Assembly: GCF_024171925.1 (NCBI RefSeq)
Contig: NZ_JAMTCO010000023.1
Coordinates: 2,539 to 66,538 of the forward strand
DNA length: 64,000 bases
Reading direction: 5' to 3'
Origin: Actinokineospora diospyrosa
GTDB taxonomy: Bacteria > Actinomycetota > Actinomycetes > Mycobacteriales > Pseudonocardiaceae
Part shown: piece by piece, positions 25,744-33,929 of the stretch
Layout of the letters: each line of letters begins with the position of its first letter
How positions within the stretch are numbered: position 1 is the stretch's first letter
Notes under the pieces: generated by a model
What the model was told of the DNA's origin: nothing
Databases searched by the model: none
The model's input: the letters and a program-made list of their open reading frames with translations, nothing else
Program-made: the position numbers and the translations under genes

Positions 25744-27090
25744 TCAGCTGTGGACAGCGTTGGGGCGCCGCCGTGTTGGGCTGGGAAGTGTTTTGTTGCT
25801 GCGCGGTTTGTCACCACGCGGATTCTCACCGCGTGATTTCTCGCTACGAGCTCGCTCATCGAGTGCGTGCTCGCCCGCGCGCAGCAGCCGGTCGGCGCGC
25901 AGCGCGATCTCCAACTCGAGCCGGGCGTCGGGGTCGGTGAGGTGGCCACCGAAAAGCTTCTCCACCTGGCGCATGCGGTAGCGCACGGTCTGCGGGTGGA
26001 TGTCGAGGCGGTGCGCGATCTCGGGAGCGCTGCCCCTGGTCTCCAACCAGGCGAGCAGGGTCTCGGCCGTGCGGGCGCGCTGCTTGGCGGTCAGGCCCGC
26101 CAGTGGGGCGAGGGCGCGGCGGAGCAGTTCGCGGACGAGGAACTCATCGGCCAGCAGCCACAGCGTCGACAGGTGGTCGTGGCACCAGATGAGCGGGGCG
26201 TCACCGCCGATGATCCCCCTGCGCGCCAACGCCATCGCGCGCCGGGCCCAGTTCAGCGAGGTCGCGGCCTCGCGCAACGGGACAACCGGACCGACGCAGG
26301 CCCGGCGGCCGCGCAAGTGCGGGTGCAAGGCGCGGAGTTGGCGCGCGGGATCGGGCAGGACGAGGCACGGGAGGTCCAGGTCGATGAGCACCTCCGCGTC
26401 GTGCGGGCCGGTGAGCACATCGGGTTCCCCGTCGGCGGCCTGCTCGACGACAACAACGGCGACGGTGTCGGGAACGCGCCAGCGGGCGGTGGCGGCGAGT
26501 TTGGTGATGGCGGCCATGGACGCGGGCGGGTCGCTGAGCACGAGCTCGACCAGCCTGCGCCTGCCGCGCTCGATGACGCCGACCGACTGGGCCTGGGCGG
26601 CGGTGTAGCCCTCGATGGACAGGGTGGAGATCTCGTCGACGTAGGCGAAGATCGCCTCGGCCGCGACGGTGAGCATCGCGGTGGGCAGCTGCTGCTGCTG
26701 GCCCCACGCGGCGAGGTGGCGCCAGGCGACCCTGCCGCCGACCCGGTAGGCGGTCTGCAGGCAGTCGAGGCTGCGCCCCTCCCCGAACTCGACCCGGCCG
26801 AGCTGGCGGAACACCTCGGCCCAGTTCTCATCCGACGGCCCGCCAATGCCCACGGTGTCGAGGATGCGCAACACGGACTGCTCGACCCCCGCGGTCATGA
26901 TCGCCCCGAAGTGCCCCTCCAACGGCTGCGCGTAGGTGGGCACCGCGCGCTGGATCTCCCGGATCATGTCCTGGGTGAGTCGCCCGACCACCGGCCGGAA
27001 CCGCGCCACCAACTCCCTGGGCAGACTCGCCCACAACGCCGTGGCCCGCTCGTCGAGCGCACCCCCGCCGCGATACCGGACCTCTGGCAT
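25744..27090 (-). CDS. PucR-like transcriptional regulator 3
   Basis: 448 residues; ATG with AAGGGGA upstream. Same layout as its three paralogues: the N-terminal helical module (ALWASLPRELVARFRPVVGRL..., LDCLQTAYRVGGRVAWRHL), a variable middle and the HTH LLAWLETRGSAPEIAHRLDIHPQTVRYRMRQVEKLFG. It has a unique basic, Ser/Arg/Lys-rich tail of about 45 residues (KSRGENPRGDKPRSNK). The AT content of the tail-coding part is slightly higher than the body. First gene of a probable two-regulator unit; the divergent lipoprotein gene lies 348 bp away. Confidence 0.88.
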   Translation of the reverse strand: MPEVRYRGGGALDERATALWASLPRELVARFRPVVGRLTQDMIREIQRAVPTYAQPLEGHFGAIMTAGVEQSVLRILDTVGIGGPSDENWAEVFRQLGRVEFGEGRSLDCLQTAYRVGGRVAWRHLAAWGQQQQLPTAMLTVAAEAIFAYVDEISTLSIEGYTAAQAQSVGVIERGRRRLVELVLSDPPASMAAITKLAATARWRVPDTVAVVVVEQAADGEPDVLTGPHDAEVLIDLDLPCLVLPDPARQLRALHPHLRGRRACVGPVVPLREAATSLNWARRAMALARRGIIGGDAPLIWCHDHLSTLWLLADEFLVRELLRRALAPLAGLTAKQRARTAETLLAWLETRGSAPEIAHRLDIHPQTVRYRMRQVEKLFGGHLTDPDARLELEIALRADRLLRAGEHALDERARSEKSRGENPRGDKPRSNKTLPSPTRRRPNAVHS

Positions 27091-27438
27091 GTCGTCCCCT
27101 TTTCGGACTTCGGGTCAGGCACAAAACCTGCGACCCACCGCGGCCGTTCGGGCACCGATTTGTGTCAGCGACCATAAGTTCGCCCGCGCGGACGTGTCAA
27201 ACAAAACCGCCACGCGGGGGCGAAAGCACTCGTCTGGCGCAGAAGTCGGCGCACCGGGGGTGCGGTCCCGGTGGAAACCGGACCTCCGTTTTGTGCGCTG
27301 GTGACAAGAGCGCGGATTGTGCGATCGCGCAAAGTTACCGGTGGTTTCTGTACGCGGGTGACAAAAGCGCGCGCGAGGCTTCTGGCGGGCGCGGTGGTTT
27401 CAGTACGGTTCGGGCAACCCAGCCCCTTGGAGGACACC
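27091..27438. promoter_or_regulatory. Divergent region, PucR-like 3 / lipoprotein
   Basis: No gene. It holds an imperfect direct duplication of about 57 bp: GGTGACAAGAGCGCG...GTGGTTTCTGTACG (27299-27353) and GGTGACAAAAGCGCG...GTGGTTTCAGTACG (27356-27411), just upstream of the lipoprotein gene. The repeated parts could be tandem regulator sites or a duplicated promoter; no standard -35/-10 pair stands out. Confidence 0.5.
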
Positions 27439-27972
27439 ATGCGCACCGCCATCTGTGTCGTCACAGGCCTCATCTTGGCGGCGGGGTGTTCCGCTCCACC
27501 TGCCGCTGCTCCTCAGGCCCCTGCGGTGGGGTGGGTGGAGCGGGTGTGCCGGGCGATGGTGGTGAACGGTGCGCGGTTGTCGCAGCTCCCCGCAGTGGAT
27601 CTGGCCGATCCGGTCGCGGCCAAGGAGGGACTGCTGGCGTTCTTGAAGACGCTGAGCGAGTCGTTGACGGCCGTAGAGGACGGGATCAGCGCTGCGGGCG
27701 CTCCGCCGGTGGTTGATGGGGAAGCGGCGGTGAGCAAGGCGTTAGCGGGGATTGATGGGGCGCGGACTTCGGTGGAGTCGGCTCGGACTCGGTTGGCGGA
27801 GGCGTCGGCGGTGGATGCGGAGGCGTTTCGGGGGGTGGTGGTGGGATTGGGGAGTGAGTTGGAGGGGTTGGCGGGGAGTGGGGGGCCGTTGCGGGATCTG
27901 CGGGAGAACGGGGAGATTGATGATGCTTATCGGGAGGCGGGCGGGTGCCGGGAGTTGGATGGGGTGATCTAG
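27439..27972 (+). CDS. Hypothetical lipoprotein, helical
   Basis: 177 residues. TTGGAGG lies 5 nt before the ATG. Lipobox LAAGC (Cys17) after a 16-residue signal indicates a membrane-anchored extracytoplasmic lipoprotein. The mature part is almost wholly alpha-helical with heptad-like spacing (LLAFLKTLSESLTAVEDGI, IDGARTSVESARTRLAEA), plausibly a coiled-coil bundle, with two late Cys (Cys33 region VCRAM and GCREL) that may pair. No family recognised. Third-position G+C drops in the last 200 bp. Its 3' end runs into repeat element B. Confidence 0.75.
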   Translation: MRTAICVVTGLILAAGCSAPPAAAPQAPAVGWVERVCRAMVVNGARLSQLPAVDLADPVAAKEGLLAFLKTLSESLTAVEDGISAAGAPPVVDGEAAVSKALAGIDGARTSVESARTRLAEASAVDAEAFRGVVVGLGSELEGLAGSGGPLRDLRENGEIDDAYREAGGCRELDGVI

Positions 27973-28047
27973 TGGTTGGCTGGTTGTGAGTATGCGCGGC
28001 GGGTCTTGCGCACGGCGGGTGTTCTGTGCAGGGGCTTGTGCGGAGGC

Positions 28048-28706
28048 TTGTCCACAACGGTTCTGGTTGTCCACAGGGCGCTGCTTGCGGCTCCTCTTCT
28101 GTCGGTGCTGCTCGGTAGGCTGTATATCGGGGGCTCTCGATCCAGTTGATCTTGCGGGAGCGGGTTGTGGCGGGTGGTTGTCCACAACGTCTTCTGCTGT
28201 CCACAGGCTGCGTTCGCCGCTCCTGGTTTGTCGGTGCTGCGCGGTAGGCTGTGTATTTGGGGGCTTTCGATCAGGTTGATCTTGACGTATGCGGTGGTTG
28301 GGAGTGCGGGGCAAGGGATTCGGGGCCTCCGCCTTCGGCTCCGGTGGACGCCTCGTCGCCTGGCGGCAACATCGGCGGGAAACGCGACAATGCGGAAAGC
28401 TCGATGGGGCGAACTTGTTTTGCGCGGGGCCCCTACAACACCCGACGCAGAACCGCAAAGCAGGGGCCCAAAAGCAGGCCCTGCCGCTGACGACGCTACG
28501 GGTGTTGTCCCCCCACGCAAAACAAGTCCGCCCCATCGAGCAGTTGGCACCAGCGACTCCGAGGAGCGCGGACTGGGCTGGCAGGGCAGACGAGGGTGGG
28601 CTGGGATGGCACCGCCAAGTCCGAGTGTCCAGGGCTGAGCAAGTGGGTTGGGGCGGACCTGACGGCAGCTGAGTGGCACCGCAGGGTCCGAGTGTCCAGG
28701 GGCTGC
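28048..28706 (-). repeat. Dispersed repeat element B (full length, minus orientation)
   Basis: Reverse-oriented copy of element A with the same order: GTCAGGTCCGCCCCAACCCAC side near 28647-28672, palindromic core, conserved linker (GCCTCGTCGCCTGGCGGCAA), then two tandem units with paired nonamers TTGTCCACA at 28048/28067 and 28178 plus CTGTCCACA at 28197, each pair 19 bp apart. It fills the convergent gap between the lipoprotein and mceF. Flanks 27973-28047 and 28707-28794 hold no gene; long open frames here are not conserved between copies. Confidence 0.9.
28400..28540 (-). repeat. Palindromic core of element B (141 bp)
   Basis: Same near-palindrome as core A, read on the minus strand, 254 bp downstream of the mceF stop and in the same transcriptional direction. 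The outer arm mismatches again become G·U/U·G wobbles only in minus-strand RNA. Confidence 0.88.
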
Positions 28707-28794
28707 CTAGCAAACTTCGGCTCGAGCCCACCCAGGTGATTGCTGGGCGCTGGAGGTCGTCGGTGTCAGTTCTGTGCCGTTCTGCCACCTCTGG

Positions 28795-29982
28795 TCAGGG
28801 GGTGAGCGAGAGCAGCTCGGCAAGGGAGCTGCGCATTCGGGGAACGTCCGCGGTCGGGGTGAACACACCTGGGCGGGTGGCTGGGGGGATTCCTGGCGAT
28901 GGGGCGTTCTGCGAGCCTCGGACGTTGCCCATGGATGGCGGCAAGGTGCAGTGGGCGTTGGTGTTCCATGGCGCGGGGGCTGTATCTAGGCCGTTGCGGT
29001 AGTGGGTTGCTTCGTAGCCTTTTGTGCAGGGCATGGGGGTGAAGAACGTCGTGATGAGGCTGAAGTGGGCGCCGTCAGGGCGGATTACGTCGGTGGCGGC
29101 CGCCAAAGCCTGGGGAGTGGCGACGAGGAGTTGTTCTAGGGCGGGGTGGCGGGGGGCTAGGACGTTGGCTGTGGTGAGGAGGTTGGCGAAGAGGGTGCTG
29201 AGGGTGGGGCCGGTGTCGCGGAGGAGGGTGCTGATTTCGGTGGCTGCGGCGGGAGCGGTGGTGAGGATGGTGCGGAGGTCGCCGTCGGAGCGGGAGAGTT
29301 GGGTGGCGATGAGTTTGGTGTTGGCGGCGAAGTCTTTGATGGCTGTGGACTGGGCGGCTTGGGTGGTGAGGACGGTGCCCGCGTCGGTGATCAGGGAGAC
29401 CGTTTGGGGGAGGTGGGCGGTGGCGGCTTGGGTGAAGCTGGTGGCGGCGTCCAGGAGGGCTTGGAGGCTGGGGCCGGTGCCCTGGGTGGCCAGGTAGAGC
29501 TCGTCGACCACCGAGCGGAGTTCGTCGCCGGGGATGGATTCGACCAGGCGGTCCAGGTTGAGGAGGACGGTTTCGCTGGGGAGGGGGAGGCGGCTGTGGT
29601 CGCGGGCTATGACCGAGCCTTCGCGCAGGTAGGGCTCGCCGTCGCGGCGGGGGCGCAGGTCCAGGTACTGCTCGCCCACGGCGGAGCGGTTGGCGACGAC
29701 GACGTCGACTTCGGCGGGGACGGGGGGTGCGTCGTCGCGGAGGTGGAGGTCGACCTCGATGCCGTCGGGGACCAGGTGGAGCTCGCCGACTCGGCCGATG
29801 CCGACGCCGCGGTAGGTGACCTCGGCGTTGGTGAAGATGCCGCCGGAGTCGGTCAAGCGGGCCTTCACGACGTAGCCGCTGACGCCGAAGAGGCCCGCGT
29901 AGCGGGCGCCGACGTAGCTCACGCCGACCAACGCGATGAGCGCGAACGCGGCCACCTGGACCCGAACCCGGCGGGTGAGCAT
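28795..29982 (-). CDS. mceF: Mce protein, MceF position
   Basis: 395 residues. One N-terminal transmembrane/signal helix (about 8-28), then the MlaD/Mce domain (about 36-115: GYVVKARLTDSGGIFTNAEVTYRGVGIGRV...), then a helical region. It is the sixth Mce subunit; these form an envelope-spanning hexameric tunnel for hydrophobic substrates fed to the YrbE permease. The C-terminus (about 315-395) is Pro/Thr-rich with two Cys. The start overlaps the mceE stop. Coding sequence for the 3' third is less GC-rich than the rest of the operon. Last gene of the operon. Confidence 0.93.
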   Translation of the reverse strand: MLTRRVRVQVAAFALIALVGVSYVGARYAGLFGVSGYVVKARLTDSGGIFTNAEVTYRGVGIGRVGELHLVPDGIEVDLHLRDDAPPVPAEVDVVVANRSAVGEQYLDLRPRRDGEPYLREGSVIARDHSRLPLPSETVLLNLDRLVESIPGDELRSVVDELYLATQGTGPSLQALLDAATSFTQAATAHLPQTVSLITDAGTVLTTQAAQSTAIKDFAANTKLIATQLSRSDGDLRTILTTAPAAATEISTLLRDTGPTLSTLFANLLTTANVLAPRHPALEQLLVATPQALAAATDVIRPDGAHFSLITTFFTPMPCTKGYEATHYRNGLDTAPAPWNTNAHCTLPPSMGNVRGSQNAPSPGIPPATRPGVFTPTADVPRMRSSLAELLSLTP

Positions 29983-30947
29983 CAGCGGCCCCCGCGGGAG
30001 TCGAAGGACAGGTGGGTGTTGAGGTAGTCGCCCTTGATCGCGTCGAGGGCGGCGTCGGTGAAGGGGAAGGTGAACAGCAGGTCCATGGCCTGCGGCAACT
30101 GCTGCCCGGCCTTCTCCAGCTGCCGCAGGGTCGGCTCCAGCGCCCGCAGCGAGGCCACCAGGTCGGCCCGCACCCGGGTGACCGTGTCGGTCGCGACCCC
30201 GGAGAGCGAGTCCAGCGCGGTGAGCATCGTGACGAACTGGCCGCGTTGGTCGGCCAAGACCTGGATGCCCGGCCCGAGGCCGTCGAGCAGGCCCGCGATC
30301 CGCGGCGCCCGCTCCCCCAGCGACGCCGACAGCCGGTCGAGGCCGTCCAGCGCGCGGACGATCTCGGTGCGGTGGGTGTCCAGCCCGGCGGCGAATGTGT
30401 CCAAATTGGACAAGAGGGACCGGATGTCGTCGGTGTTCCCACCGAGCGCGGCGTTGAGTTCACGGGTGATGTCGCGCAACTGTGCGACACCGCCGCCGTT
30501 GAGCAGCATCGCGAGCGCGCCGAAGACCTCCTCGATCTCCGGGTTGCGGTTGGTGCGCTCCAACGGGATGACCGCGCCATCGGCCAGGGCGCCTTCGCGG
30601 GCCTGCTCGACCGGGTCGTCCAGCTCGACGAACTTCTCCCCCAGCACGCTCGACTGCCGCAACCGGGCCAGCGCGGTGCCCGAGAGCCGCACGGAACCGT
30701 TGACCACCATCGTCACCAGCGCCGAACGACCGTCCGGCGCCAGTTCGATCCGCTCGACCTCGCCGACCGCGACGTCCTCGACCTTGACCCCCGACTGCGG
30801 CACGAGGTCGAGCACGTCGCGGAACACGGCCGTCACGCGGAACGGGTGGTCGCCCACGTCGGCGCCGCCGGGCAGGTCGACCCCGTAGAGGCCGGAACCG
30901 CAGCCGGAGGCCAACACCGTCACGACCACCAGGATCAGCGCTCGCAT
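29982..30947 (-). CDS. mceE: Mce lipoprotein, MceE position
   Basis: 321 residues. Lipoprotein signal with lipobox LASGC (Cys16), as usual for the fifth mce gene (LprK type), so it anchors in the outer leaflet of the cytoplasmic membrane. The Mce domain spans about 35-110 (FRVTAVFRDVLDLVPQSGVKVEDVAVGEVERI), followed by a long helical region. The ATG start overlaps the mceD stop (ATGA); a TTG one codon earlier is less likely. Confidence 0.93.
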   Translation of the reverse strand: MRALILVVVTVLASGCGSGLYGVDLPGGADVGDHPFRVTAVFRDVLDLVPQSGVKVEDVAVGEVERIELAPDGRSALVTMVVNGSVRLSGTALARLRQSSVLGEKFVELDDPVEQAREGALADGAVIPLERTNRNPEIEEVFGALAMLLNGGGVAQLRDITRELNAALGGNTDDIRSLLSNLDTFAAGLDTHRTEIVRALDGLDRLSASLGERAPRIAGLLDGLGPGIQVLADQRGQFVTMLTALDSLSGVATDTVTRVRADLVASLRALEPTLRQLEKAGQQLPQAMDLLFTFPFTDAALDAIKGDYLNTHLSFDSRGGR

Positions 30948-31918
30948 CAACGACCTCCGGGGGTGGAGTACTCGTTCAGGTTCGCCCGGCCGTCGATCGT
31001 GCGCGTCGCGGGGTCGTAGGCGCGCAACAGGTTCGACAGGGCGAGCGGGGTGGCGTCGAGCGCCTCGGCGAGTGCGGCCCGTTGATCCACCAACACCTTC
31101 GTCGTGGTGAGCAAGTTGTCCACATTGGACTTCACCAGACCGCGGTTGTCGCGCACGAACCCCTGGACCACGCTCAACGCGCCCGCCAGCTCGTGCAGGG
31201 CGGCGTCGAAGTTGGCGCGCTCGTCGGCGAGGAAACCGGTGACCGTGGACAGCCTTTCGTTGACCTGGCGCAGTTGCCGGTCGTTGGCGGCCAGCACGGC
31301 GGTGAACCTCGCCAGGCCGTCGACGGTGCCGAACAGGTCGTCTTGGGAGCCGTTGAGGGTGCGGGCGAGATCGCCGAGGTCACGGATTGTCTGCCCCAGG
31401 TCGGCGCCGTTGCCGTCCAACTGGGCCTGACCGGTGTGGATCAGGTCGCTGAGCGCGCCGTCGGCGTTGGCGCCCTGCGGGCCGAGGGCGGTGGTGAGCC
31501 CGTCCAGGCTCGCGAACAGCTCGTCGAGCTCCACCGGCACGACCGTGCGGGTCTGCGGGATGACGGCCCCGTCGGCGATGCGCCGGTCGTCGGTGGACAC
31601 CGGCGCGAGTTGCAGGTAGCGGTCGCTGACCAGGCTCGGCGTGATGATCAGGGCGGTCGCGTCGGGTGGGACCGGCGCGGCGGCGTCGATGGTCATGGTG
31701 ACCCGCACGTTCGGCCCGAGCGGCTCCACGGTGTCGACCGTGCCGATGGCGACCCCGAGGACCCGCACGTCGGATCCCGGGTAGAGGCCGACGGCGGCGG
31801 CGAAGTAGGCGGTCAGCGTGCGCGACCGGCCGGTGTCGAAGAGGGCGGCCGTGCCGACGACCACGAGCAGCACCGACACCGCCCCCAGCGCGAGGAACTT
31901 GAGCAGGCGGCGGGTCAT
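30947..31918 (-). CDS. mceD: Mce protein, MceD position
   Basis: 323 residues: N-terminal hydrophobic helix (about 8-27), Mce domain (about 35-115: AYFAAAVGLYPGSDVRVLGVAIGTVDTV) and a helical C-terminal part with regularly spaced Leu/Val (LTTALGPQGANADGALSDLI...), expected to build the tunnel. The ATG overlaps the mceC stop. The operon member order and overlaps leave little doubt about identity; the substrate is unknown. Confidence 0.93.
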   Translation of the reverse strand: MTRRLLKFLALGAVSVLLVVVGTAALFDTGRSRTLTAYFAAAVGLYPGSDVRVLGVAIGTVDTVEPLGPNVRVTMTIDAAAPVPPDATALIITPSLVSDRYLQLAPVSTDDRRIADGAVIPQTRTVVPVELDELFASLDGLTTALGPQGANADGALSDLIHTGQAQLDGNGADLGQTIRDLGDLARTLNGSQDDLFGTVDGLARFTAVLAANDRQLRQVNERLSTVTGFLADERANFDAALHELAGALSVVQGFVRDNRGLVKSNVDNLLTTTKVLVDQRAALAEALDATPLALSNLLRAYDPATRTIDGRANLNEYSTPGGR

Positions 31919-32910
31919 CAGCGTCCCCCCGGCTTGGGCGGGACGCAGCCCGCGGACCCGTCGGCGACCGGGATGAGGCCGCAGATGTAGCTGTCGATCC
32001 AGTGCCCGTTGCCCACGGCGTTGCCGACGAGCCGGTAGAACGGCCCGGCCAGGCGCAGGCTCCGGTCGAGGTTGTCCTGGTTGCGGCGCAGCACCTCGGT
32101 GACCCGCTCCAACTGCCGCAGGGCGGGGGCGAGCTGCTGCTGATTGTCGGCGACCAGGCCGGACAGCTGCTTGGCCAAGTCCCTGGTGCCGGTGAGCAGC
32201 CCGCTGATCGCGTCGCGGCGGCGGGCGAACTCGGCGAGCAGGGTGTCGCCGTCGGTGATGAGCGCCTGGAACTGGTCGCCGCGCTCGGCCAGGGTCTGGC
32301 TGATCCCCTTGGTGCTGGCCAACAACCGCTTGAGTTCCTGGTCGCGGCCCGCGATGGTGTGCGAGAGCCGGGACAGGCCGTCGAGCGCGGTCCGGACGCT
32401 GCCGGGGGTGGTGGCGGAGAAAGTCTGCGACAGCGTCCGGAAGCTCTCGGCGAGTTGCCCGGTGTCGATCTCGCCGGTCGTCTTGGCCAGGTCGGCGAAG
32501 GCGTCGTTGACGTCGTAGGCGGTGAGGGTGCGGTCGAGCGGGATCGGGGTCTCGGGGTCGAGTTCCTCGGTGCCCAACGGGTCCAGCGCGAGGTTCTTCT
32601 GCCCGAGCAGTGTCTTGATCTTGACAGCGGCCACGGTCTGGTCGCCGAGCCAGACGTCCTTGGCGCGGAAGGTGACGGTGACGTGGGTGCCGGTCAGCTC
32701 GACCTTGGTGACCACGCCGACCTTGACGCCCGCGACCCGGACCTCGTCATCCGGCTTGAGCCCAGCGGCTTCGCGGAAATGCGCCGTGTAGGTGGTCCCG
32801 CCGAGCGCGGGCAGGTGGTCCCAACTGAAGACCAGCAGGGCGATGAGGGCCATGAGCAGCGCGCCGACCAGGCCCATCCGGACGGGGTCGCGTTCCTGGA
32901 AGGGCTTCAC
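31918..32910 (-). CDS. mceC: Mce protein, MceC position
   Basis: 330 residues from a GTG overlapping the mceB stop (GTGA); in-frame sequence further upstream lies inside mceB and is rejected. Hydrophobic helix about 13-30, Mce domain about 40-115 (HFREAAGLKPDDEVRVAGVKVGVV), helical tail, and a C-terminal YICGLIPVADGSAGCVPPKPGGR with two Cys as in other third-position Mce proteins. Confidence 0.92.
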   Translation of the reverse strand: MKPFQERDPVRMGLVGALLMALIALLVFSWDHLPALGGTTYTAHFREAAGLKPDDEVRVAGVKVGVVTKVELTGTHVTVTFRAKDVWLGDQTVAAVKIKTLLGQKNLALDPLGTEELDPETPIPLDRTLTAYDVNDAFADLAKTTGEIDTGQLAESFRTLSQTFSATTPGSVRTALDGLSRLSHTIAGRDQELKRLLASTKGISQTLAERGDQFQALITDGDTLLAEFARRRDAISGLLTGTRDLAKQLSGLVADNQQQLAPALRQLERVTEVLRRNQDNLDRSLRLAGPFYRLVGNAVGNGHWIDSYICGLIPVADGSAGCVPPKPGGR

Positions 32911-33929
32911 GGGCGGCACCTCGCGTCGGTGATCGGGATACCGATGTCGCCTGGGCCCTGGCCGGGAGCGGGGGCGACGTCGGTGGTGGCCGAGCAGAGG
33001 TAGAAGTTGAGCCAAGAGCCGTAGGAGGCGGTCCGGCCGATGGCCTCGTACTTGACCGGGAGCGCGGTGAGGAACTTCTCGAACTCAGGGGTGTTGTCCG
33101 CCAACGACTTCGACAACGATCCCAGTGCGTCGATGTCACGGCGCAGTGGTTCCCGGCCCTGCTCAAGCAGTCCCGCGGTGGCGTTGGTGAGCGCGGCGAT
33201 GCCGTCGATGGCGTCACCGATCGGCTCGGCGTCCTTGGCCAGTCCACTGACCAGCTGCTGCGTCGTGAGCACCAAAGTGGACAGTTGGTCGTCCTTCGCA
33301 TCCACTTGGGACAAGACGGTGTTGAGGTTGCCGATCACCCGCCCGATGACGTCGTCCTTCTCGGCGAGCGTGGTGGTCAGGGAGCCGATGTGGCGCACGA
33401 GGTCACCGACCGTGCCACCTTCGCCTTGCAGGACTTGGACGATCTCCATCGACAGCTTGTTGACGTCGTCGGGCGAAAGGGCTCGCAGCAGCGGCTTGAA
33501 CCCGTTGAACATGGCGGTGAGGTCGACGGCGGGCCTGGTGCGCTCCAACGGGATGGTGGCGCCCTCGGCCAGCTTTCCAGAGCCGATGCCCTGGTCGAGA
33601 GCGATGTAGCGCTGGCCGATGAGGTTGCGGAAGCGGACCGTCGCGGTCACCGAGGGGGCCAGTGCGTAGCGGCGGTCCACGTCGAACTCGACCTCGCTGA
33701 ACCGGCGGTCCACCACCGAGATGCCGCGCACCTGCCCGACCCGGACCCCCGCCATGCGGATGTCGTCGCCCGGGTTGAGCGAGGTGACGTCGGTGAAGCG
33801 GGCCTGGTAGGTGGCCGTGTCGCCGGTGCCCTTGTTGGCGATGGTGACACCGAGAACGAGGGTCGCCAGAACAGTGACCACGGTGAACAGGGCACCTTTG
33901 AGCAGCGGTCCGCGCAGGTCGCCGGTCAT
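32907..33929 (-). CDS. mceB: Mce protein, MceB position
   Basis: 340 residues. N-terminal helix about 10-32, Mce domain about 38-120 (YQARFTDVTSLNPGDDIRMAGVRVGQVRGI), long helical segment, C-terminal Cys in YLCSATTDVAP and ITDARCRP. The ATG overlaps the mceA stop (ATGA). Part of the continuous overlap chain yrbE-A to mceF. Confidence 0.93.
   Translation of the reverse strand: MTGDLRGPLLKGALFTVVTVLATLVLGVTIANKGTGDTATYQARFTDVTSLNPGDDIRMAGVRVGQVRGISVVDRRFSEVEFDVDRRYALAPSVTATVRFRNLIGQRYIALDQGIGSGKLAEGATIPLERTRPAVDLTAMFNGFKPLLRALSPDDVNKLSMEIVQVLQGEGGTVGDLVRHIGSLTTTLAEKDDVIGRVIGNLNTVLSQVDAKDDQLSTLVLTTQQLVSGLAKDAEPIGDAIDGIAALTNATAGLLEQGREPLRRDIDALGSLSKSLADNTPEFEKFLTALPVKYEAIGRTASYGSWLNFYLCSATTDVAPAPGQGPGDIGIPITDARCRP

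Noticed and set aside
27742..28788. 348-codon open frame across element B
   Set aside because: Same non-coding element on the other strand; it would also overlap the lipoprotein gene.
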